Shown in pieces: positions 1-8,594 of a DNA stretch of 64,000 nt. The DNA is from Candidatus Flavonifractor intestinigallinarum. GTDB lineage: Bacteria > Bacillota > Clostridia > Oscillospirales > Oscillospiraceae. How positions within the stretch are numbered: position 1 is the stretch's first letter; each line of letters opens with the position of its first letter. The notes below the pieces were generated by a model that was given only the letters and a program-made list of their open reading frames with translations, searched no databases and was not told the origin of the DNA. The translations under genes were made by a program, and so were the position numbers. The stretch spans positions 33,172 to 97,171 of the forward strand of contig DWXO01000021.1 in NCBI GenBank assembly GCA_019119165.1, in the 5' to 3' direction.

Positions 1-841
1 TGTTGAGGATCACATTGATGAGCATGATAAAGAGGAAGAGCACCAGGGCGATGGAGAACAGGGCCTGACGCTGGAGGCCGGAGGCATAGGACATCTCGCT
101 GGCCACGGCGGTGGTGAGGAAGCGGACGGAGGAGAAGAGGGAGGGCATATTAGCCACGTTGCCCGCTACCATGATGACGGCCATGGCCTCGCCGATGGCC
201 CGGCCGATGCCCAGCACGATGGAGGCGGCGATGCCGCTGGAGGCGGCGGGCACACTCACCCGGAACACCGTCTCGATGTGGGTGGCGCCCAGGGCCAGGG
301 AGGCCTCCTCATACTCCTTGGGGACGGCCTTCAGGGCAGTCTCGGACACGGAGATGATGGAGGGCAGGATCATGACGGCCAGCACGATGATGGCGCAGAA
401 CAGGCTGGCGCCGTCAGGCAGGTTGAACAGCTCCCGGACGGCGGGGACCAGCACCATCATGCCGATGAGGCCGTAGACCACCGAGGGGATGCCTGCCAGC
501 AGGTCCACCGCGGTACGCACGGCGGAGGCCAGCCTGGGCGGGGCGATCTTGGCGAGAAACACCGCCGTCATGAAGCCCACCGGAACGCCCAGCACAATGG
601 CGCCGGCGGTGCCGTAGATGGAGGTCAGAATAAAGGGAAGGATACCGAAGGAGGGCTCTGATGCAGTGGAGGCCCACTTGGTCCCGAACAGGAACTCCAC
701 CAGCCCGATCTCCTTGATGGCGGGCAGGCCGGAGATGATCAGGTAGATGCTGATGAACAGGACGAAGACGACCGCGATGAAACCGCACAGGAAGAACAGC
801 AGGTTCATGGTCACTTCCAACGGTCGGAGCTTTTGTTTCAT
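1..841 (-). CDS. pstC: Phosphate ABC transporter permease PstC (3' end beyond window)
   Basis: This is one of the two membrane channel subunits of the high-affinity phosphate importer PstSCAB, located in the cytoplasmic membrane. I translated it directly because the frame runs off the left edge: it starts MKQKLRPLEV at 841 and stays open for 280 residues, close to the usual full length of about 300. Several hydrophobic membrane segments are visible, as is the ABC-permease EAA loop (EEASLALGATH, about residue 190) that docks on the ATPase PstB. The start follows the stop of pstS by 86 bp on the same strand, the standard pstS-pstC order; pstA and pstB presumably continue to the left. Identity is secure; only the last residues are missing. 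Confidence 0.93.
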   Translation of the reverse strand, partial: MKQKLRPLEVTMNLLFFLCGFIAVVFVLFISIYLIISGLPAIKEIGLVEFLFGTKWASTASEPSFGILPFILTSIYGTAGAIVLGVPVGFMTAVFLAKIAPPRLASAVRTAVDLLAGIPSVVYGLIGMMVLVPAVRELFNLPDGASLFCAIIVLAVMILPSIISVSETALKAVPKEYEEASLALGATHIETVFRVSVPAASSGIAASIVLGIGRAIGEAMAVIMVAGNVANMPSLFSSVRFLTTAVASEMSYASGLQRQALFSIALVLFLFIMLINVILN

Positions 842-882
842 GGTTGATGACCGGCCTTTCGTAAAAAGTTGAAATCATGGAG

Positions 883-910
883 ATTGCCCCCTCGTGACCG
901 AGGGGGCAAT
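883..910 (-). promoter_or_regulatory. Intercistronic stem-loop between pstS and pstC
   Basis: Perfect 12-bp inverted repeat (ATTGCCCCCTCG and its complement) with a 4-base loop, just after the pstS stop. No T-run follows in the leftward direction, so it is more likely a 3' stabiliser or partial attenuator that keeps pstS mRNA above pstC mRNA than a full terminator. That role is inferred from how pst operons usually behave. Confidence 0.6.
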
Positions 911-927
911 CGGAACGGCGGATGGAT

Positions 928-1821
928 TTACTCGGCCACAGGCACCGCGCCGGCGCCGGCGATCAGATCGGCGGCATCAGCGGAGGTAGCCCAATCGATG
1001 AAGGCCTGAGCCGCGTCGGAGAGCTCGGCGCTGTCGCTGACGATGAAGTTGAAGTTACGCTGAATGGCATAGGTGCCGTCCAGAACGGTCTCCTCGGTGG
1101 GAGCCACACCGCCCACGGTGATGGCCTTCACGGTGTCATCCACAGCGGACAGGGAGGCGTAGCCGATGGCGTTGGGGTTGGAAGCCACGTTGGCGATCAC
1201 TTCGCCGGTGGAGGTCAGCTCGTTCTGGTACTTGCAGGCGTCCTCGGTGCCGGTGATGGACTCGAAGCCGTCGCGGGTGCCGGAGCCGGCCTCACGGCCG
1301 ATGAACACGACCTGAGCGTCGTTGCCGCCAACCTCGGACCAGTTGGTGATCTCACCGGTGGCCAGCTGAGCGATCTGCTCCACGCTCAGGTCAGCCACGG
1401 GGTTCTCGGGGTTGATGATGATGGCGATGCCGTCCTTGGCCACGGTGATGGCCTTCACGCCGGTCTCATCATCCTTCAGGTCGCGGCTGGCCAGACCGAT
1501 GTCGGCGGTGCCGTCCTGAGCGGAGGTGATGCCGGCGCCGGAACCGGAACCGGTGTACTGAACCTGGATGCCGGGCTGGACCTCACGGAAGGCCTCGGTC
1601 AGGGAGCCCATCACGCTCTCCATAGAGGTGGAGCCGTTGGTGACCACGGTGCCGGTCAGCTCGGTGGTGGCGTCATCGGGGGTCTCGGACTCGGTGACAG
1701 CGGGGCTGCCGGTGTTGCCGGCGGGGGTGTTGGCGCTGCCGGTGTCGCCGCCGCCGCAGCCGGCCAGCATACCCACGCACAGAGCAGCGGAAAGCATCAG
1801 CGCAAGAGTTCTCTTTTTCAT
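928..1821 (-). CDS. pstS: Phosphate-binding lipoprotein PstS
   Basis: Extracytoplasmic phosphate-binding protein that delivers phosphate to PstCAB. The chosen start at 1821 gives MKKRTLALMLSAALCVGMLAGCGGG, a lipoprotein signal peptide with lipobox LAGC (Cys about residue 22), and has a GGAG ribosome site 9 bp upstream. The longer open frame upstream adds no recognisable protein. A low-complexity Gly/Thr linker follows, then the PBP-like phosphate-binding fold with the family motifs GSTSMESVMG, SGSGAGITS and GREAGSGTRDGFE, which supply Ser/Gly/Arg contacts to the anion. The length of 297 residues is normal. It is the first gene of the leftward pst operon and has Pho-box-like repeats upstream. 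Confidence 0.96.
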   Translation of the reverse strand: MKKRTLALMLSAALCVGMLAGCGGGDTGSANTPAGNTGSPAVTESETPDDATTELTGTVVTNGSTSMESVMGSLTEAFREVQPGIQVQYTGSGSGAGITSAQDGTADIGLASRDLKDDETGVKAITVAKDGIAIIINPENPVADLSVEQIAQLATGEITNWSEVGGNDAQVVFIGREAGSGTRDGFESITGTEDACKYQNELTSTGEVIANVASNPNAIGYASLSAVDDTVKAITVGGVAPTEETVLDGTYAIQRNFNFIVSDSAELSDAAQAFIDWATSADAADLIAGAGAVPVAE

Positions 1822-1874
1822 GGTGTTCAATCTCCAATCATGCAATGTATTCTTGGTGTCTCGGAACAAGCTAC

Positions 1875-1929
1875 AGTATAGCTGCCGATTGTAAAGTTGT
1901 CCTTCAACGAATTGTAAAGAATGGGTAAA
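1875..1929 (-). promoter_or_regulatory. pstS promoter with Pho-box-like direct repeats
   Basis: On the minus strand the hexamers TTTACC (1924-1929), TTTACA (1913-1918) and TTTACA (1890-1895) occur at spacings of 11 and 23 bp, that is one and two helical turns. They sit just upstream of a TATACT -10 box (1875-1880) that lacks a good -35. Tandem TTNACA repeats at 11-bp period in front of an activator-dependent promoter are the form of Gram-positive PhoP boxes. The response regulator is not in the window. Confidence 0.6.
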
Positions 1930-2055
1930 GTCACTCTCTCCCAGCCGTTTGCGGACTTTACATTGTAGGATGTCCCATTTTACAAAAGGGATACCGGTCA
2001 ATTTTCAGCGGTGGGGAAAAAAGACAGAACGTGGAAAAATGAGCGGGGCTGGGTA

Positions 2056-2084
2056 TTGTATTCTTTCCGGAGGAAAGATATAAT
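2056..2084 (+). promoter_or_regulatory. ppa promoter (sigma-A type)
   Basis: TTGTAT (2056-2061), 17-bp spacer, perfect TATAAT (2079-2084), 85 bp before the ppa start. Confidence 0.75.
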
Positions 2085-2169
2085 AATGATCACTGAATTG
2101 GCTCTTTCTATGTCCGCCCGGGAACCCAGGGGGACATAAACAGAACAAGGAATAAAAGGAGATACCGTT

Positions 2170-2742
2170 ATGTCTAACATCTGGCATGATATCAGCCCCA
2201 GCCGCATCCAGCCCGAGGATTTTGTGGCGGTCATCGAGATCCCCAAGGGCAGCAAGAAGAAGTATGAGCTGGACAAGGAGACCGGCCTCATCATTCTGGA
2301 CCGGGTGCTCCACACCTCCACCCACTATCCCGCCAACTATGGTTTCATCCCCCGGACCTACGGCGACGACGGCGACCCCCTGGACGTGCTGGTGCTCTGC
2401 TCCGAGGCCATGGACCCCCTGACCCTGGTGCGCTGCTACCCGGTGGGCTTTATCTCCATGCTGGACGGCGGCAAGAACGACGAGAAGATCATCGCCATCC
2501 CCTTCTCTGATCCTACCTATAATACCTATCAGGACCTGATGGATCTGCCCGGCCACATCTTTGACGAGATGGCCCACTTCTTCACGGTGTACAAGGCTCT
2601 GGAGGGCAAGGAGGCCGTGGCCGGTGACGTGAACGACCGACAGGCCGCCATCAAGGTCATTCAGCACGCCATGGATCACTACGCCGAGTGCTTCCTGGGT
2701 GGGGCAGCCCCCCGGGTGGATCACCGCCATTCGGATCGATAA
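2170..2742 (+). CDS. ppa: Inorganic pyrophosphatase, family I
   Basis: Cytoplasmic enzyme that hydrolyses pyrophosphate to two phosphates and so pulls biosynthetic reactions forward. The family I signature DDGDPLDVLV (about residues 65-74) supplies the Mg2+-binding aspartates, and the substrate-site stretch HYPANYGFIPRTYGDDG precedes it. The length of 190 residues is typical of the family. The start has a strong AAGGAG site 8 bp upstream. The last dozen residues (ending HRHSDR) do not look like a conserved part of the family and may be a drifted tail. It stands alone and rightward, divergent from pst, which groups two phosphate functions. Confidence 0.95.
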   Translation: MSNIWHDISPSRIQPEDFVAVIEIPKGSKKKYELDKETGLIILDRVLHTSTHYPANYGFIPRTYGDDGDPLDVLVLCSEAMDPLTLVRCYPVGFISMLDGGKNDEKIIAIPFSDPTYNTYQDLMDLPGHIFDEMAHFFTVYKALEGKEAVAGDVNDRQAAIKVIQHAMDHYAECFLGGAAPRVDHRHSDR

Positions 2743-2793
2743 CGGCGTTAAGGAAAACTTAATGGATTCTTTTCCCCCTTTTTTCCCATTCTG

Positions 2794-2835
2794 TGTTACA
2801 ATGAAGCAGTCCTATGCCCCAATCGGCGCATAGGA
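2794..2835 (+). promoter_or_regulatory. glf promoter (extended -10) and leader hairpin
   Basis: TGTTACAAT (2794-2802) is an extended -10 with no clear -35. It is followed by an 8-bp inverted repeat (TCCTATGC at 2810-2817, complement at 2828-2835) in the predicted 5' leader. Confidence 0.45.
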
Positions 2836-2881
2836 CCGCATCCAATATCTGCGATCATTCCAATGAGAGAGGACGGATACC

Positions 2882-4051
2882 ATGGGTCATCCATTTGACT
2901 GCCTGGTCATCGGCGCCGGCATGGCGGGGGCCATCTGCGCCCGGGAGCTGGCCGAGCGGGGCGGGAAAAAGGTGCTGGTGCTGGAGCGCCGGGACCATGT
3001 GGGCGGCAACGCCTACGACTGCTTTGACCAGGCCGGTGTGCTCATCCACCGGTACGGTCCCCATATCTTCCACACCAACGACAAGCGGGTCTATGACTAC
3101 CTGTCCCGCTTCACTCCCTGGCTGAGCTACCAGCATCAGGTGGTGGCCAACATCCCGGCGGAAAACGGCCGGATGGAAATGCCGGTGCCCTTCAACCTGG
3201 TGTCCATGCGGGCGGCCTTCGGCAAGGAGAAGGCCGACAGCCTGGCCAAGCGGCTTATCGCCGCCTACGGCGCGGAGAAGAAGGTCACCATTCTGGAGCT
3301 GCGGCAGAATCCCGATCCCGAGATCGCCGCGCTGGCCGACTATGTGTACGAGCACGTCTTTGTCCACTACACCATGAAGCAGTGGGGACAGCGCCCGGAG
3401 GACATCGATCCCAACACCACCGCCCGGGTGCCGGTATTCCTGTCCGAGGACTGCCGCTACTTCCAGGACACCTATCAGGGGATGCCCAAGGAGGGCTACA
3501 CCCCCATGTTCGAGCGGATGCTGGACCATCCGGACATCACCGTGGAGCTGAACGTCGACGCCGGGGAACGCCTGACCCTGGCCGACGGAGGGGTGCTGCT
3601 GGATGGGGAGCCCTTCGACGGCACGGTGATCTATACCGGTGCGGCGGACGAGCTGTTCTCCTGCAAGTATGGCCGGCTGCCCTACCGCACCCTGACCTTC
3701 CGGTTTGAGACCCACCCGGTGGACTACTGGCAGAGCCACGGCACGGTAAACTACACCGTGGACCAGGACTATACCCGCATCACCGAGTTCAAGTATCTCA
3801 CTGGCCAGGAGCTGCCCGGCGTCACCACCATTATGAAGGAATACTCCAGCGCCTATACCGGCGCGGCGGGCGAGATCCCCTACTACTCCATCATCAACGA
3901 GGACAACAACGCCCTCTATGCCAAATACAAGGCGGAGGCCGACCGCTTCCCCCGGTTCCACCTGCTGGGCCGGCTGGCGGAATACAAGTATTACAACATG
4001 GACGCCATCGCTGCCCGGGCCCTGGCGCTGTGTGACGATCTGTTGAAGTGA
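2882..4051 (+). CDS. glf: UDP-galactopyranose mutase
   Basis: FAD enzyme that interconverts UDP-galactopyranose and UDP-galactofuranose, the donor for galactofuranose in surface polysaccharides. The N-terminal dinucleotide-binding motif is GAGMAGAICARELAERG (about residues 12-28), followed by the family stretch VGGNAYD and YGPHIFHT. The C-terminal GLF domain carries the tyrosine-rich NYTVDQDYTRITEFKY region. The length of 389 residues is close to characterised bacterial enzymes. The gene is 12 bp upstream of a family 2 glycosyltransferase, which suggests that the pair makes and then transfers a galactofuranosyl residue. Confidence 0.96.
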   Translation: MGHPFDCLVIGAGMAGAICARELAERGGKKVLVLERRDHVGGNAYDCFDQAGVLIHRYGPHIFHTNDKRVYDYLSRFTPWLSYQHQVVANIPAENGRMEMPVPFNLVSMRAAFGKEKADSLAKRLIAAYGAEKKVTILELRQNPDPEIAALADYVYEHVFVHYTMKQWGQRPEDIDPNTTARVPVFLSEDCRYFQDTYQGMPKEGYTPMFERMLDHPDITVELNVDAGERLTLADGGVLLDGEPFDGTVIYTGAADELFSCKYGRLPYRTLTFRFETHPVDYWQSHGTVNYTVDQDYTRITEFKYLTGQELPGVTTIMKEYSSAYTGAAGEIPYYSIINEDNNALYAKYKAEADRFPRFHLLGRLAEYKYYNMDAIAARALALCDDLLK

Positions 4052-4063
4052 GGAAAGGTACAT

Positions 4064-5092
4064 ATGTCAAAGCTCATTACATTCGCGGTGCCCTGCTACA
4101 ACTCCGCGGCCTACATGGAGCACTGTGTGGAGACCCTGCTCACCGGCGGGGAGGACATTGAGATCATTCTGGTGGACGACGGCTCTACCAAGGACGACAC
4201 GCCCGCCATCTGCGACCGCTACGCCGCCCAGTACCCCAACATCGTCAAGGCCATCCACCAGGAGAACGGCGGCCACGGCGAGGGCGTTAACCAGGGCATC
4301 CGTAACGCCACCGGCTTTTATTTCAAGGTGGTGGATTCCGACGACTGGCTGAACGAGGCCGCCCTCCAGAAGGCCCTGGAGAAGCTGCGGAAGTTTGCCA
4401 AGATGGAGAAGCCGGTGGATATGTTCGTGGCCAACTACGTCTACGAGCACGTGGAGGACAACACCCAGAAGGTGATCCGCTACACCAATGTGTTCCCCCA
4501 GAACAAGATCTTCTCCTGGAGCAAGGTGGGCCGGTTCCGCCCCTCCCAGTTCCTGCTGATGCACAGCGTGATCTACCGCACCCAGCTGCTGCGGGACTGC
4601 GGGCTGGAGCTGCCCAAGCACACCTTCTATGTGGACAACATCTTCGTCTACCAGCCCCTGCCCTATGTGAAGCGGATCTACTATATGGACATCGATCTGT
4701 ACCGCTACTTCATCGGCCGGGCCGACCAGAGCGTCAACGAGCAGGTGATGGTGGGCCGGGTGGACCAGCAGCTGCGGGTCAATAAAATCATGATCGACAG
4801 CCACGATCTCCGCAAGCTCCACGCCCAGCAGCCCAGGCTGGCCCGATATATGAGCAGCTACCTGTCCATGATGATGACCATTTCCTCCATCTTCCTCATC
4901 CTGGACGGTTCTCCCGAGGCCCTGGGCAAAAAGACCGAGCTGTGGGAGTACCTCCGCAGCAAGGACGTGGGTCTCTACCACAAGTACAAGTACCGCTCCC
5001 TGTCCTTTGTGGGCAACATCCCCGGCTATCAGGGCCGGAAGCTGTCGGTCAAGCTGTACCGGCTGGCCCGCAAGATTTACAAGTTCAACTGA
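4064..5092 (+). CDS. Family 2 glycosyltransferase (GT-A fold)
   Basis: Predicted cytoplasmic or membrane-associated sugar transferase. The GT2 hallmarks are FAVPCYNSAAYM near the N-terminus, EIILVDDGSTKDD (about residues 34-46, nucleotide-binding Asp pair) and the DXD-like VVDSDDWL (about residues 90-97). There is no clear membrane segment in the catalytic part, and the basic C-terminus (KYKYRSL... KLYRLARKIYKF) could sit on the membrane. Its position 12 bp after glf makes a galactofuranosyl or related surface-glycan role likely, but the acceptor is unknown. A strong bidirectional terminator begins at its stop codon. Confidence 0.88.
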   Translation: MSKLITFAVPCYNSAAYMEHCVETLLTGGEDIEIILVDDGSTKDDTPAICDRYAAQYPNIVKAIHQENGGHGEGVNQGIRNATGFYFKVVDSDDWLNEAALQKALEKLRKFAKMEKPVDMFVANYVYEHVEDNTQKVIRYTNVFPQNKIFSWSKVGRFRPSQFLLMHSVIYRTQLLRDCGLELPKHTFYVDNIFVYQPLPYVKRIYYMDIDLYRYFIGRADQSVNEQVMVGRVDQQLRVNKIMIDSHDLRKLHAQQPRLARYMSSYLSMMMTISSIFLILDGSPEALGKKTELWEYLRSKDVGLYHKYKYRSLSFVGNIPGYQGRKLSVKLYRLARKIYKFN

Positions 5093-5138
5093 GCAGCAAA
5101 AAAACAGGACGCGTTCGCGTCCTGTTTTTTTGCTGCTC
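5091..5138. terminator. Bidirectional terminator between convergent genes
   Basis: Perfect 22-bp inverted repeat with a 4-base loop. The arms include A7 and T7 tracts, so it reads as an intrinsic terminator in both directions for the glycosyltransferase (+) and the DUF554 gene (-). The left arm overlaps the glycosyltransferase stop codon. Confidence 0.93.
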
Positions 5139-5139
5139 T

Positions 5140-5850
5140 TCACCCCAGCAGACCTGCCAGCCAGTCCCGGATGGGCAGGTAGGCCAGAGGCAGAAAGATG
5201 GCGGGCAGCATATTGCCCACCCGCAGCTTCTCCTTGGGCAGGCCCAGCATATTGATGCCGATGCCCACGATGATGGTGCCGCCCACGGCGCTCATCTCGG
5301 TGACCACCGCCGGATCCATCCCCTGTCCCACGATGCTGAAAATAATGGTGAGCGCGCCCTGGTAGAGGAAGGTGGGCAGGGCGGCGAAGGCCACACCCAC
5401 GCCCATGGCGGCGGCAAAGGTGATGGAGCTCACCCCGTCGATCACCGCCTTGGAGATGATGATGTCGTAATTGCCGTTCATCCCCGCCTCCATGGCGCCG
5501 TTGATGGCCATGGCTCCCACACAGTAGAGCACCGAGCAGTTCACAAAGGCCTCCACAAAGCGGCTGTTGCTCTCCCCCCGGATCAGCTTGCGGCGGAGCA
5601 CATCCCCCACCGAGTCCATCCGCTTCTCGATATTGATGAGCTCCCCCAGCAGCGTGCCGATGACCATGCACACGATGACGCATAAGGTATCGGCTGTGCC
5701 GATCATACTGGTGGTGCCGATGCCCAGCACGCACAGGCCCAGGGCAAAGGTGATGCCCGAGGCAAACCGGGCGCTGATGCGGTTTTTGAACAGAAGGCCC
5801 AGAATACTGCCCAGCAGAATCAGGACCACGTTGATGACGGTGGCGATCAT
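5140..5850 (-). CDS. DUF554 membrane protein (YdfK/YqgA-like)
   Basis: Integral membrane protein of 236 residues with about seven hydrophobic segments. Family features are the N-terminal INVVLILLGSILGLLFKNRI, a conserved glycine-rich segment near residue 110 (CVGAMAINGAMEAG) and the C-terminal GGTIIVGIGINMLG. The biochemical function is not known; a transport role is often assumed. It is a single gene between a bidirectional terminator and the divergent SpoVB-like gene. The start at 5850 is the first Met of the hydrophobic N-terminus and has an AGGAAT-type site upstream. Confidence 0.85.
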   Translation of the reverse strand: MIATVINVVLILLGSILGLLFKNRISARFASGITFALGLCVLGIGTTSMIGTADTLCVIVCMVIGTLLGELINIEKRMDSVGDVLRRKLIRGESNSRFVEAFVNCSVLYCVGAMAINGAMEAGMNGNYDIIISKAVIDGVSSITFAAAMGVGVAFAALPTFLYQGALTIIFSIVGQGMDPAVVTEMSAVGGTIIVGIGINMLGLPKEKLRVGNMLPAIFLPLAYLPIRDWLAGLLG

Positions 5851-5999
5851 AGGGATTCCTCACTTTTATACTGCAATTCGTTAAAATATATGGTTCTATG
5901 ATAAAACCTTTGCCGCCGTTTGTCAAAAGTTTTCTGGATGTATGCCGGGCCTGTCCGGGGAATAGAGTGGAAATGGACCATTGAAAGGGGGAGGGCCCA

Positions 6000-7565
6000 T
6001 TGAAGCTCGACCGGACATCCATGCTCTACGGCACCCTGCTGCTCACCGGTACCGGCATTGCCGGGCAGTTTTTGGGGTTTGTCTACCGGATCTTACTCTC
6101 CCGCCTCATCGGGGCGGAGATCATGGGCCTTTACCAGCTCATCATGCCGGTGTATTCCGTGCTCCTCTCCCTGACGGCGGTGGGGCTGACGGCGGCGGTG
6201 TCCAACCTGTCCGCCGGATACTACGCCCGGGGCCAGTGGGGGGCGGCGGCTCAGGTGCTCCGCCGGTGTCTGTTGTGCTTTTTGGGGCTGTTCGGCGTGC
6301 TGGCCGTTATCACCGCCCTGCTGTACGACCCCATTTCGGTGTATCTGCTGGGGGACGCCCGCACCCAGATGGGGCTGTTGCTGCTGCTGCCCTGCATCCT
6401 GCTCACCGGCGTGGAGAACCTGCACAAGCACTTCTTCTACGGCACCGGCGCCATCCGTCCCCCGGCGGCGGTGGAGCTGTGCGAGCAGGTAATCCGGGCG
6501 GCGGCAGTACTGGGACTGCTGGTCCTCTTCCTGCCCCAGAATCCCGAGCGTACCGTGGCCCTGATCGTGACGGGCATGATCGTGTGCGAGCTCTTTTCCT
6601 CCCTTACCCTGATGCTGCTGGCCCGCCGCCGGCTGGCGGGGGAGAAGCTGGGGGAGCCGGGGGCCTCCCGGCGGATGAACCGGCAGATTTTGGCCATCGC
6701 CCTGCCGGTGGGATTTACCAGCCTGCTGGGCAACCTGATGGGCTCGGCCAACGCGGTGCTCATCCCCCAGCGGCTGGTGGCCGCCGGGGCGGAGGTGAGC
6801 CGGGCCATGGAGGAGTTCGGCGTGCTGTGCGGCATGACCATGCCCATGCTCTGCCTGCCCACCGCCTTCATCGGGGCGCTGGGGCTGGTGCTTATGCCCA
6901 AGCTGGCCCAGGGGGCCGCCCTGGGGAACCAATCTCTCATCCGGCGGCGGATCGACCGGTCCATGCTGGCCGCCTCGGTGCTTATGTTTCCCGCCATGGC
7001 CCTGCTGGTGGTGCTGGGTCCCACCCTGGGAGCCCTGCTCTTTCGGGAGGAGGGGGTGGGCCGGTATCTGCTCCCCCTGTCGGTGGGGGTGCTGCTGTCC
7101 TGCTGGCAGGCGGTGCTGGGGTGCGCCCTCAACGGCCTGGGCAGACAAAAAGCCGCCGCCCGCAGTTCCATCCTGTCGGGCGGCGTGCAGCTGGTATGTA
7201 CCTATGTTCTCTTGGGCCTGCCTGGGGTGGGCATCGGAGGCTACCCCGTGGGGGTGGTGGCCTCCTCCGCCCTGGGGGCGCTGCTGAACTGGCTCCAGGT
7301 GCGGCGGACCACCGGATTAAAGCTCCGGATCTTCGACTGGGCGGTGGCCCCGGGCTTGGCCGCCCTGCTGGCGGGCCTTGCGGGCAACCTGCTCTTTCAT
7401 GTGCTGCTGGACAGCGGGGTGGGGGAGTGGACCGCGGTGGGGGCCTGCGCCTTCTTCGGCGTGGTGCTCTATCTGGCGGCCCTCCAGGCCCAGGGAGTGC
7501 GGTTGAGCGGCATTACAGGACGTAGCTGGCCATCAGGAAAAGGGCCAGCAGACAGAAAAAGATAA
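6000..7565 (+). CDS. SpoVB-like polysaccharide flippase (MOP superfamily)
   Basis: Polytopic membrane protein of about 521 residues, with some 12-14 hydrophobic segments, in the MOP superfamily (MATE / Wzx / MurJ / SpoVB) that flips lipid-linked glycans. It starts LDRTSMLYGTLLLTGTGIAGQFLGFVYRILLSRLIGAEIMGLYQL, close to SpoVB proteins of spore formers, in which SpoVB helps cortex peptidoglycan synthesis. The start codon appears to be TTG at 6000 with a GGGGGAGGG site just upstream; no better ATG exists nearby. Its 3' end overlaps the convergent CPBP protease gene by 53 bp, so the hydrophilic last 20 residues may be non-essential. Confidence 0.82.
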   Translation: MKLDRTSMLYGTLLLTGTGIAGQFLGFVYRILLSRLIGAEIMGLYQLIMPVYSVLLSLTAVGLTAAVSNLSAGYYARGQWGAAAQVLRRCLLCFLGLFGVLAVITALLYDPISVYLLGDARTQMGLLLLLPCILLTGVENLHKHFFYGTGAIRPPAAVELCEQVIRAAAVLGLLVLFLPQNPERTVALIVTGMIVCELFSSLTLMLLARRRLAGEKLGEPGASRRMNRQILAIALPVGFTSLLGNLMGSANAVLIPQRLVAAGAEVSRAMEEFGVLCGMTMPMLCLPTAFIGALGLVLMPKLAQGAALGNQSLIRRRIDRSMLAASVLMFPAMALLVVLGPTLGALLFREEGVGRYLLPLSVGVLLSCWQAVLGCALNGLGRQKAAARSSILSGGVQLVCTYVLLGLPGVGIGGYPVGVVASSALGALLNWLQVRRTTGLKLRIFDWAVAPGLAALLAGLAGNLLFHVLLDSGVGEWTAVGACAFFGVVLYLAALQAQGVRLSGITGRSWPSGKGPADRKR

Positions 7566-8430
7566 CGCCGGGGTTTTCAAAAAAGAGCCGCCACTTCCAC
7601 CCCTGAGACAGGGATACGGAGCCAGGCTCCAGTCGGATGTGCCGCCAGCTGGTGACCAGAAAGGTCAGGCCCACCACAATGGAGCCCACCACCAGCAGGG
7701 AGGTCAGCTGTTCTCCGGTTTGGCCCAGCCGCTCCAGCAGGGGCACCAGACCCACCGAGGTGAAGTTGACCAGGGCGTGGAGCAGGATGGACTGCCACAG
7801 ACAGCCGGTTCGGAGCACCACATAGGCAAAGAGCGCCCCCACGGCAAAGGCATAGAACAGCTGATTCAGATTGCCGTGAAACAGGCCGAAGCACAGGGCG
7901 GAGGCCAGAATGGCGAATTTGTCTCCATAGGGCCGCAGCCGCTCCAGCAGCAGACGGCGGAAGAGATATTCCTCCGACAGGGGCGCGATGACGCAGCCCA
8001 GCAGAAGATTGAGGACCATGGGATAGCCCGCCAGGCTGTCCACCGGGTTGGTGACCGCCTGTCCCCGCAGACTGCCGATGAGCTGGGTGAGGAGCAGGGT
8101 GAGCAGATTGGACAGATAAACCAGCCCCAGGGTGGTGATCAGCGCCTTGCACAGCCTCAGCGGACCCATGGGCCGCCGTACCGGAGGCCGGGGGGCGGGG
8201 AGGCCCCGCAGCGCCAGACAGAAGGCGGGTACGCCCACCCCGTAGGCCGAGCCCACGGAGAGGCACCAGCGGGAGACCGGGTGGCTCAGTACGCCGGGGA
8301 CCGCGGCGGTGACTGCCAGCTGGAGGACCAGCATGGCGGCCATCTGGGCAAACAGGGCCCACCCAAGCCGGGAGAACCATTGACAGTGGGGGCGCAGCAG
8401 CTGGGCCCGGTCCGGTTGATGGCGATCCAT
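7513..8430 (-). CDS. CPBP-family intramembrane metalloprotease
   Basis: Membrane protein of 305 residues in the CAAX-protease/bacteriocin-processing (Abi) family. All three family motifs are visible: EEYLFR (EExxxR, catalytic glutamates), FGLFHGN (FxxxH) and the downstream HALVNF, within a bundle of about eight hydrophobic segments. The start at 8430 has a GAGGTGA ribosome site; the longer open frame upstream is not needed. Members process peptides or act in immunity and membrane stress. No bacteriocin genes lie nearby, so its substrate is unknown. It overlaps the convergent SpoVB-like gene. Confidence 0.85.
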   Translation of the reverse strand: MDRHQPDRAQLLRPHCQWFSRLGWALFAQMAAMLVLQLAVTAAVPGVLSHPVSRWCLSVGSAYGVGVPAFCLALRGLPAPRPPVRRPMGPLRLCKALITTLGLVYLSNLLTLLLTQLIGSLRGQAVTNPVDSLAGYPMVLNLLLGCVIAPLSEEYLFRRLLLERLRPYGDKFAILASALCFGLFHGNLNQLFYAFAVGALFAYVVLRTGCLWQSILLHALVNFTSVGLVPLLERLGQTGEQLTSLLVVGSIVVGLTFLVTSWRHIRLEPGSVSLSQGWKWRLFFENPGVIFFCLLALFLMASYVL

Positions 8431-8556
8431 TCCGTCACCTCGCACAAAAATTTTTGCTTTTCCTGACGCCCGGGGCAGGCGGGAGCTTCCCGCCTGCTTC
8501 GGGCGCAAGGGTTTCAGGCAGTATTATAGCAGGAACAGGGGGGAAGCGCAAGAAAG

Positions 8557-8572
8557 AGACAGTATATTGACA
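8557..8572 (+). promoter_or_regulatory. Upstream NrdR-type box of nrdJ
   Basis: AGACAGTATATTGACA matches 11 of 16 positions of the NrdR consensus ACACWATATATWGTGT. It covers the -35 hexamer of the nrdJ promoter and lies exactly 31 bp (three helical turns) before the second box. Confidence 0.55.
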
Positions 8573-8594
8573 TGGCTGTTTTTCATGATACAAT
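8567..8594 (+). promoter_or_regulatory. nrdJ promoter
   Basis: Consensus TTGACA (8567-8572), 16-bp spacer, TACAAT (8589-8594). Both hexamers are covered by the paired NrdR-type boxes, so repressor binding would block RNA polymerase. Confidence 0.8.

Larger units (their letters stand above)
1822..2169. promoter_or_regulatory. Divergent control region between pstS and ppa
   Basis: 348 bp without a gene, A+T-richer than its surroundings. The left half holds the pstS promoter and Pho-box-like repeats (leftward). The right half holds the ppa promoter (rightward). Two further TTTACA-like hexamers lie at 1957-1962 and 1978-1983 on the plus strand. Confidence 0.7.

Noticed and set aside
4067..6022. 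Very long leftward open frames opposite glf, the glycosyltransferase, nrdJ, proA, eno and others
   Set aside because: They are antisense shadows caused by high third-position G+C: repetitive Gly/His/Val/Leu protein, no ribosome sites, no family motifs.
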